From NCBI GenBank assembly GCA_004151065.3, contig NWUY0300099569.1:1-11101 (forward strand): a stretch of 11,101 nucleotides of DNA, written 5' to 3'. Every line of letters starts with the position of its first letter. Positions within the stretch are counted from its first letter, which is position 1. Shown here in pieces: positions 6,450 to 11,101 of this stretch. The DNA is from Larix sibirica. Its lineage: Eukaryota; Streptophyta; Pinopsida; Pinales; Pinaceae. The position numbers and the translations under genes were made by a program. The notes beneath the pieces are model-generated. The model was not told the DNA's origin, made no database searches, and saw only the letters and a list, made by a program, of their open reading frames with translations.

Positions 6450-7525
6450 ATTTTTTAGGCTCCAGGTTAAAGCCTAGGTAGGGTATACCCTCCTCCATCG
6501 AATTCCAAACAAATAGAAAATGATCTCTCCAAAAATCTATATTTCCTAGATGATTCTCCAAAAGGTACAGGGCATATTTTTCAATATTGATCTCCATCCC
6601 AGTATCCCTACAGAAATAATCCAAAATAGAACCCAACCTACGAAACTTAGAGTTAGAATGAAAGAAAAAGATAAACAAGTCATCCACGAACATAAGATGA
6701 GTGAGATTCTCTCTGCCATTAAACGAGTCTCCAATAAGTCTCCTTCTACTTCGTTCAAAAATCAAAGATCTGCTGAGACCTTCAATGATCAGACGAAGCA
6801 AATATGGGGAAAGTGGACAACCTAGTCTAAGTCCTTGGGAGGACTTGAAAAATGGTGAACTAGATGCATTAATTATCACAACAAAGGAAGGGGAGGTCAT
6901 ACACCCCATTATCCAATTAGTCAGATCCAAACTGAAGCCTATGTGAAGAAGTACCAACCTGAGAAAGATCCATGAAGCCTTATCATAGGCTTTGGAGAGG
7001 TCAAGCTTTAAGGTTGCCACTTTCATATTATGGATTTTAATGGAATGATAGCTTCCTACACTAATCCCACCTCCTCGTGAATAATACACCCCTTTGAAAA
7101 TACAAAACGTTCCAATGACATATAATCGAGATAAAGGGATTTAATCGAACATCTAGAACCTTATCCATGATCTTATAGATTCCATTACAAAGAGATATAT
7201 GTATGGAATCAGAGAAGGAAGTAGGTTTATCCTTTTTAGGAATCAAGGCTAAAAAAATCGAATGGATTTCCTCTGAAATGGATCCTGAAAGTCTCACCTC
7301 CTTCACCACATTGAGTAAGTCTTCACCAATCAGCTCGAAAAAATATAGAAAAAAATCTGGGGTCCAGCCATCTGGACAGGGACTCTTATCTCTACAAAAG
7401 CACTTCAGGGTGCAGAACAATTCATTAAGAGTCACATCCCTACAAAGGATCTCACTCTCCTTTGGATTCAACATTCTAGGAAATTTCTCAATTATCTGCA
7501 ACATTCCCAGCGTATCATGTTGCAC
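6406..7525 (-). pseudogene. LINE ORF2 reverse transcriptase domain
   Basis: From 7525, CFCRDKSPCPDGWTPDFF matches the DKSPGPDG entry motif (Gly changed to Cys), and ALIPKKDKPTSFSDSIHISL with CNGIYKIMDKVL matches RT motifs 1-2 (the RPISL motif reads IHISL). After a shift near 7090, the next frame reads TLKLDLSKAYDKASW with the first catalytic Asp (about 7002), SSQGLRLGCPLSPYLL (RQGCP reads RLGCP), and HLMFVDDLFIF with the catalytic pair at 6684-6679. GIPYLGFNLEPKKYGKK closes the domain. The catalytic triad survives, but the two halves are in different frames. Confidence 0.9.
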
Positions 7526-7929
7526 CTATTCAGAATACAATGTGTGAAAATGAGAGACCACCTCCTCAACCAAGCCATCAAAACCCCTGACAATATTTCC
7601 CATCGAGTCTTGTATATCCCAAATAGTTTTGACATTCATATGATGGGAGGCCATCCTCTGGAAGTATTTTGTGTTCAAATCGCTCGCTTCCAACTAGAGT
7701 TCCCTACTCTTCAATCTCCACTCTATCTCCTTATCCTCCAAAATTTCTGATTCTTGTTCTCCAACTGGGTAATCTCTACCTTCCTATCCTCCATAGAAAA
7801 AATAACTAGGCCCGAGAGGTACAATCCCTCCAACAACTGTTCCACCTCCAATAATGTCACATCCCGGGAAATCTTTCTACCTAGATTCCACTCCCGAACA
7901 TTACCCTTTAAAGTCCTCGGATTATCAAA
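7526..7929 (-). pseudogene. LINE ORF2 endonuclease-RT linker
   Basis: The frame from 7929 reads FDNPRTLKGNVREWNLGRKI, then LLEVEQLLEGLYLSGL, then shifts near 7745 into EIEWRLKSREL, stop, LEASDLNTKYFQRMASHHMN. The DLNTKYF-x-RMAS motif is the conserved D-x-N-T-K-[FY]-F-H-x-x-A of L1 ORF2. The stop is TAG where relatives have Trp. IWDIQDSMGNIVRGFDGLVE follows and leads into the RT domain. Helical, charged sequence predominates. Confidence 0.8.
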
Positions 7930-8746
7930 CTATTGGATCGAAGCTCTACGAGCTCCCTCCCGACAGTGAACCAAGGATTTCTCAACCGGAGAATGAAATC
8001 TAGGAAGCTTTGACCAACTAGAATTAAACTTAAAAGGAGCACCAGGCTTATCCACTAGGGAGCCAAGTTTAAGAAAAATGAGGAAATGGTCCGAGAAAAT
8101 AGATGGCCCTACCCATGATCTAAAAAGGTGCAAATATTCAAATAAATTGACAGTAATAAAAAATCTATCCAACCTCTTAGAAATACCTTGGGCACCTTCG
8201 TTCCAGGTTGCCTTGATATCCATAGGCTTGACGTCGATCCATCCATGCATCTCAAAAATGTCCCTAAACTCTAATGCACAAGGGTCTTCATGAGCCAGGC
8301 TACCCTCTACCTCATCCACACTCAAAGCTAGATTCAAATCTCCACCCGCAATCAAACTATCAGCCTTAAAGCATCTTTGCCCCATAAAAGAGGACCAGAA
8401 ATTCACCCTATCATCATAGGGCCCATAGATATTTAGAATAAGGAAGTATTTATCCAATTCAAGGTTGTAAGCTTAGACTCCCAAAACCAAACATCCCTCA
8501 AAGGAATTAACCACACACAAATTTTTAGAAAATCCCGAAATCAACCCTCCAAAACGCCCACATGCATCGACAACAAAAAACACATAGCAGGAAACATCTT
8601 CTCCAAATGTGAAACTACGTTCGTCCCAACCGACATCTTCTCTTGCAACAATAAAATATCAAGTTTTTATATCTCCATAACCGTTTGAGGGTAATCAATC
8701 TGGCCCTCCCTCCTTGGCCTCGAACATTGATAGAGGAAAGCTTCAT
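7930..8746 (-). pseudogene. LINE ORF2 APE-type endonuclease domain
   Basis: The N-terminus reads MKLSSINVRGQGGRARLI (Asn of strand 1 kept), then DILLLQEKM with the catalytic Glu at 8642-8640. A shift leads to YVFFVVDACGRFGGLISGFS. From 8457 the frame is open for 175 codons: FLILNIYGPYDDRVNFW, LIAGGDLNLAL (Asp40 and Asn42 of this stretch, the GDFN motif), TWNEGAQGISKRLDRFFI (the LDR motif, Asp97) and FSDHFLIFL (S122-D123-H124, catalytic). All main catalytic residues remain although two or more frameshifts separate them. Related enzymes cut one strand at T/A-rich target sites. The stop at 7930-7932 is internal: homologous sequence continues after it as RTLKGNVREWNLGRKI. Confidence 0.9.
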
Positions 8747-8776
8747 TAAGTCCCCCCCTCTTATGGCTTTCCAGCT

Positions 8777-10664
8777 CTAAGAACCCTTGATATTTTTAAC
8801 CACCAACCTTGAGAAATATCCCTCTTCGGTTTCTCCTTTGCATGAAACATATGGGACTTAATGCTTTCCCTGGGATATATTTTGAAGGCTCCTCCAGACA
8901 AATTTCCCTGTAAGCTAAGGGCCCCTACTGCTACCTCCAGACAAACTACCGCTTTCTCCCAACTCGGTCTTTAGACATATGATGGAAGGTGGGTATTTTT
9001 CCAACCCCACCGATGGCTCCAAAACTGAGGCATCAAAAAGTGAAGGAATATTTTATTCCACCACGAGTTTGATACCTTTAGAGGTAAATTCCACCACCTC
9101 ATGCACTTCTTCCATGCCACCCAAGACTCCACCTGAGGCCCCAGATGTCCCAACCACCTTTTTACCACTTTGCTTCCAAAGTTAAAAAAACCTTGCCATC
9201 TAGCTGCATGAAAGATCAAAGCCTTCCATAATATTTTCAAACTCGGGAAGTTTTTGCTCCTCTCCGAATTGCTTAGTGGGAAGAATTTTATCCTGAATTA
9301 TCTCAACTGACGGTTCCCCTTTCACCACTAGAGAGCGTAATATCTCTATGTCGACCTCCTTCTTCAAGTACTGAGAATTACTTTCGTCGCCTCCTGGAAT
9401 CTCTTTCCGCTTCCAAAATTTCTTAACAAAGTTTAGGTTACATTCAGACACTACATGTCCATAAAGATGGCCTCTTGCGCATATGAATGGAACATTGAGG
9501 TAGTATAAAGGTTGGGTAAATATGTTCTCACCTGCAACCAGGTCTATGAACTTGAAGGGTCCATCTACTTTCAACAAGATTCTGGCGACCAATCTCCTTT
9601 GGGAGTTAAATAGGCGTGCATCCACTGTGATTAATTTGTCTATGGCATCATTGATAGCTTTAAAACCTTCATTAGACCATAATTCCAAATAGGAAAGGAA
9701 GCTAGAGAATCCTTTTGAAGATCGAATAAAGGATGCTAAAGTTTTAAATCCAAAGGGAATTTCTCGAACAACCAAGCTCTATGTGAAATTGCTTCAGCAT
9801 CCACCATTGAATTAAACTCAAACCCCAACTAGCCTCTTGGAAACCCAAAAATCTCTAGTAAGTCTTTAGCCACCGAGCTCCATGATTCTTCTACCCATTT
9901 CTTTACTGCTTCCTCTGAGAATCTTCAAGCACAGAACCTTCCAATAAACACTCTGGTTGAAAATTTAGGGATCTCCATCACCTGGATATCCCTACCCACC
10001 ACCAACTCCTTATCAGTTCCTTTAGAAATAAGAACTTTCTCCTTCTATAACTCACAGTATTAGATTTCATCTTAGATGAGAGACATATCGACCCTCCAAG
10101 GAAACCTTCAATATTTGCTCTCTGCAATCAACTCCCAATAAAACTGCCACCTTTAGGATCCTCCAAGAGAATTGAGACGTCCCGCCATCCTGATCCCACA
10201 CCACCTTGGATACCATGCATCAACGAAGTAGGAGAAAAAGAAGTACTAAGCTCTAGATGTCAGATCCAAGTACCCACACCTACGTTAACATTCACCACGT
10301 CTTTTGTCCTTCCATCCCACTTCTTCAAATGAAAAATCCAATTAGTACTGGATGCTAGAGAAGAAGTCGTACCTTCCTCAACATTCCCCGCTAGGATGGA
10401 TCCCTCCTATGGCCCATCGACCCAAGACCTCAAATGATCCCGCTTTGGGGATTCCATCAACGATGGAAAATTTGTGACCTTAGCTATAGTACCATAACCC
10501 GCATGCACAATATGATCCAACAGTGAGACAAATTTGAGAAAGGGAAGAGAACCTGACAATTGCAACGGCTTCCTAACAGATGTAGTAAAACCCCAAGTAC
10601 CATCTGCAAAACCACTGCTCCACCTCGTCGGGGAGCCATCACCCCCAACAGAACATTGACACTA
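8777..10664 (-). pseudogene. LINE ORF1: DUF4283-like, zinc-knuckle RNA-binding protein
   Basis: ORF1 proteins bind the element RNA in the ribonucleoprotein. The N-terminal frame (about 10660-10410) reads GDGSPTRWSSGFADGTWGF, then SLPFLKFVSLLDHIV. The DUF4283-like domain starts near 10036 with VLISKGTDKELVVGRDIQVM, IPKFSTRVFIGRF and EEAVKKWVEESWS. After a frameshift it continues from about 9775 to 9530 with KAINDAIDKLITVDARL and RRLVARILLKVD. The knuckle PFICARGHLYGHVVSEC lies at about 9488-9437. The tail, frame-shifted, reads KKVVGTSGASGGVLGGMEEV and ends KGETEEGYFSRLVVKNIKGS with a stop at 8777-8779, 30 nt before the ORF2 start. The second Cys of the knuckle is Gly. The start codon is not resolved; an ATG at 10808 gives only a five-codon frame now. 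Several stops and shifts make it non-functional. Confidence 0.8.
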
Positions 10665-10785
10665 AATAATTTCATGATCCGAAGAGAACATACTAGACTC
10701 TTTACCTAAGTCGTCAAAGTAGTAAACTAAAGTGCCACAAACTACCTCCATCCGAACCAAAGCCCAAATCCCAGGCCCTCACAAC

Positions 10786-10826
10786 TAGGGTCAAACCCTA
10801 ATCGCCATGGAACCTTCAAACCCTAA
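10786..10826 (-). promoter_or_regulatory. Paired telo-box motifs in LINE 5' region
   Basis: AAACCCTAA occurs on the + strand at 10793-10801 and 10818-10826, 25 bp apart; on the LINE strand this is TTAGGGTTT. The first copy is part of a hairpin-forming TAGGGT-CAA-ACCCTA (10786-10800). Telo-boxes near plant transcription starts are known promoter elements of translation-related and proliferation genes. Here they sit between a CT tract and ORF1, where a LINE internal promoter would be. Promoter function is inferred. Confidence 0.45.
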
Positions 10827-10846
10827 CCTCAAGCATCAAGATAGTC

Positions 10847-10850
<4 letters not shown>

Positions 10851-10904
<54 letters not shown>
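10851..10904. repeat. (GA)27 dinucleotide microsatellite
   Basis: A perfect run of 27 GA units, read as (TC)27 on the LINE strand. It abuts the 5' side of the LINE. CT-rich tracts are common in plant 5' leaders, but a microsatellite that grew independently at the insertion edge is equally possible. Its perfection suggests recent slippage compared with the decayed DNA around it. Confidence 0.98.
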
Positions 10905-10906
<2 letters not shown>

Positions 10907-11101
10907 TTAATCATGATTACTATTTGATTTGTGGTGATGAAATGGGTTTTAATGGATAAAATTTTTGGAACAGTGACGTTATAGCATTGCATTCTTTGTA
11001 GAGCGAAGTATTAATCCATGAGGTTAGACTTTTCCAATTAATATTTTTGGCCATTTTTTTCATTCTTCAAATTTTATGGTTTTTTATTTTATTTTATTTT
11101 T
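10905..11101. other. AT-rich flank with a short TTTTA repeat, no gene
   Basis: I see no coding frame or RNA gene here. The last 20 or so bases, from 11080, form an imperfect (TTTTA) repeat that runs off the window. This could be the T-rich end (poly(A) on the other strand) of a further minus-strand retroelement, but nothing else supports that. Confidence 0.5.

Larger units (their letters stand above)
5265..8746 (-). pseudogene. LINE ORF2: endonuclease-reverse transcriptase polyprotein (whole span)
   Basis: ORF2 nicks target DNA and copies the RNA at the nick. The likely start is the ATG at 8746-8744, giving MKLSSINVRG, the usual opening of an APE-type endonuclease. Domains follow in order: endonuclease, linker with the L1 motif DLNTKYF, RT, thumb, connection, zf-RVT. 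The homologous span is about 1160 codons, near normal for a plant L1 ORF2 lacking a C-terminal RNase H, of which I see no sign. The span is split by frameshifts (for example near 8680, 8580, 7745, 7090 and 6450) and by stops at 7930, in LKSREL*LEA, in YSE*VQH, in SLVN*V, in HLV*KVGNG and in VW*EVG. Domains are described separately. Confidence 0.9.
5265..10850 (-). mobile_element. L1-type plant LINE, near full length, decayed
   Basis: On the - strand the order ORF1 (DUF4283-like plus zinc knuckle), short spacer, ORF2 (APE endonuclease, RT, zf-RVT) is that of plant L1 LINEs. About 5.6 kb is covered, close to the usual full length. The 5' side ends at a (TC)27 tract with telo-box motifs. The 3' end and poly(A) tail are not visible; the last recognisable ORF2 codons are near 5270. 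Both ORFs have stops and frameshifts, so this copy is not autonomous. It lies antisense to the gypsy and PLE copies. No target-site duplication could be identified. Confidence 0.85.

Noticed and set aside
6550-7969. Several + strand open frames of 70-115 codons
   Set aside because: They lie opposite the LINE RT and linker, whose motifs are unmistakable on the - strand. The + strand translations show no domain.
8971-9240. A - strand frame of 89 codons starting MKILWKAL and rich in Trp
   Set aside because: The neighbouring frame carries the plausible ORF1 tail (KKVVGTSGASGGVLGG and LFDASVLEPSVGLEKYPP). The Trp-rich frame is its shadow.
10484-10675. A - strand frame of 63 codons with an ATG and hydrophobic residues, possible small membrane protein
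   Set aside because: The overlapping frame without an ATG reads like LINE ORF1 N-terminus and stays open for about 80 codons. The membrane-like look is a frame artefact.
1-11101. A novel defence, CRISPR or biosynthetic system
   Set aside because: No repeat-spacer array, no operon-like gene runs and no bacterial signals. All recognisable coding sequence belongs to three retroelements.

Overview
The window is eukaryotic and almost certainly plant nuclear DNA, made of decayed retroelements. I found no host gene, tRNA, rRNA, CRISPR array or bacterial feature. The best clue to the host is a Penelope-like element (PLE) fragment with a GIY-YIG endonuclease domain inside plant-type retrotransposon sequence. 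In land plants, GIY-YIG PLEs are known from conifers (the 'Dryad' group, proposed to derive by ancient horizontal transfer from arthropods), so a conifer genome is the most economical reading. This is an inference.

Layout. (1) Positions 1 to about 4320, + strand: the pol part and 3' end of a Ty3/gypsy element with a C-terminal chromodomain, probably Tekay-like. Order: retropepsin (3-400), RT fingers (402-790), interruption, RT palm (1694-2110), RNase H (about 2290-2760), integrase (about 2914-3381, catalytic core cut short), integrase C-terminus and chromodomain (3407-3869), polypurine tract (3908-3922) and 3' LTR from 3923. It has many stops and frameshifts and an internal deletion, so it is dead. 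The gag gene and 5' LTR lie off the left edge. (2) Positions 790-1693, + strand: a 5'-truncated PLE inserted in the gypsy RT between two copies of AAGAT. Its 172-codon reading frame is still open, and its 3' region holds a hammerhead-ribozyme-like core. (3) Positions 4321 to about 5265: AT-rich sequence I cannot assign. (4) About 5265-10850, - strand: a plant L1-type LINE, near full length but broken. From right to left it has a 5' region with a (TC)27 tract and two telo-box motifs, ORF1 (DUF4283-like domain plus a zinc knuckle), a 30-nt spacer, then ORF2 (APE-type endonuclease, RT, zf-RVT domain). (5) 10905-11101: AT-rich flank, nothing recognised.

None of these elements appears autonomous. 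The order of events is readable: the gypsy element is older and heavily broken, and the PLE landed in it later, because the PLE frame is intact and the gypsy codons resume exactly after the insertion. In the LINE most catalytic residues survive although its frames are broken. Many stops in both large elements fall where related proteins have Trp, Gln or Arg, as expected from C-to-T decay of methylated plant repeats. All family comparisons come from memory of conserved motifs; no database search was run.
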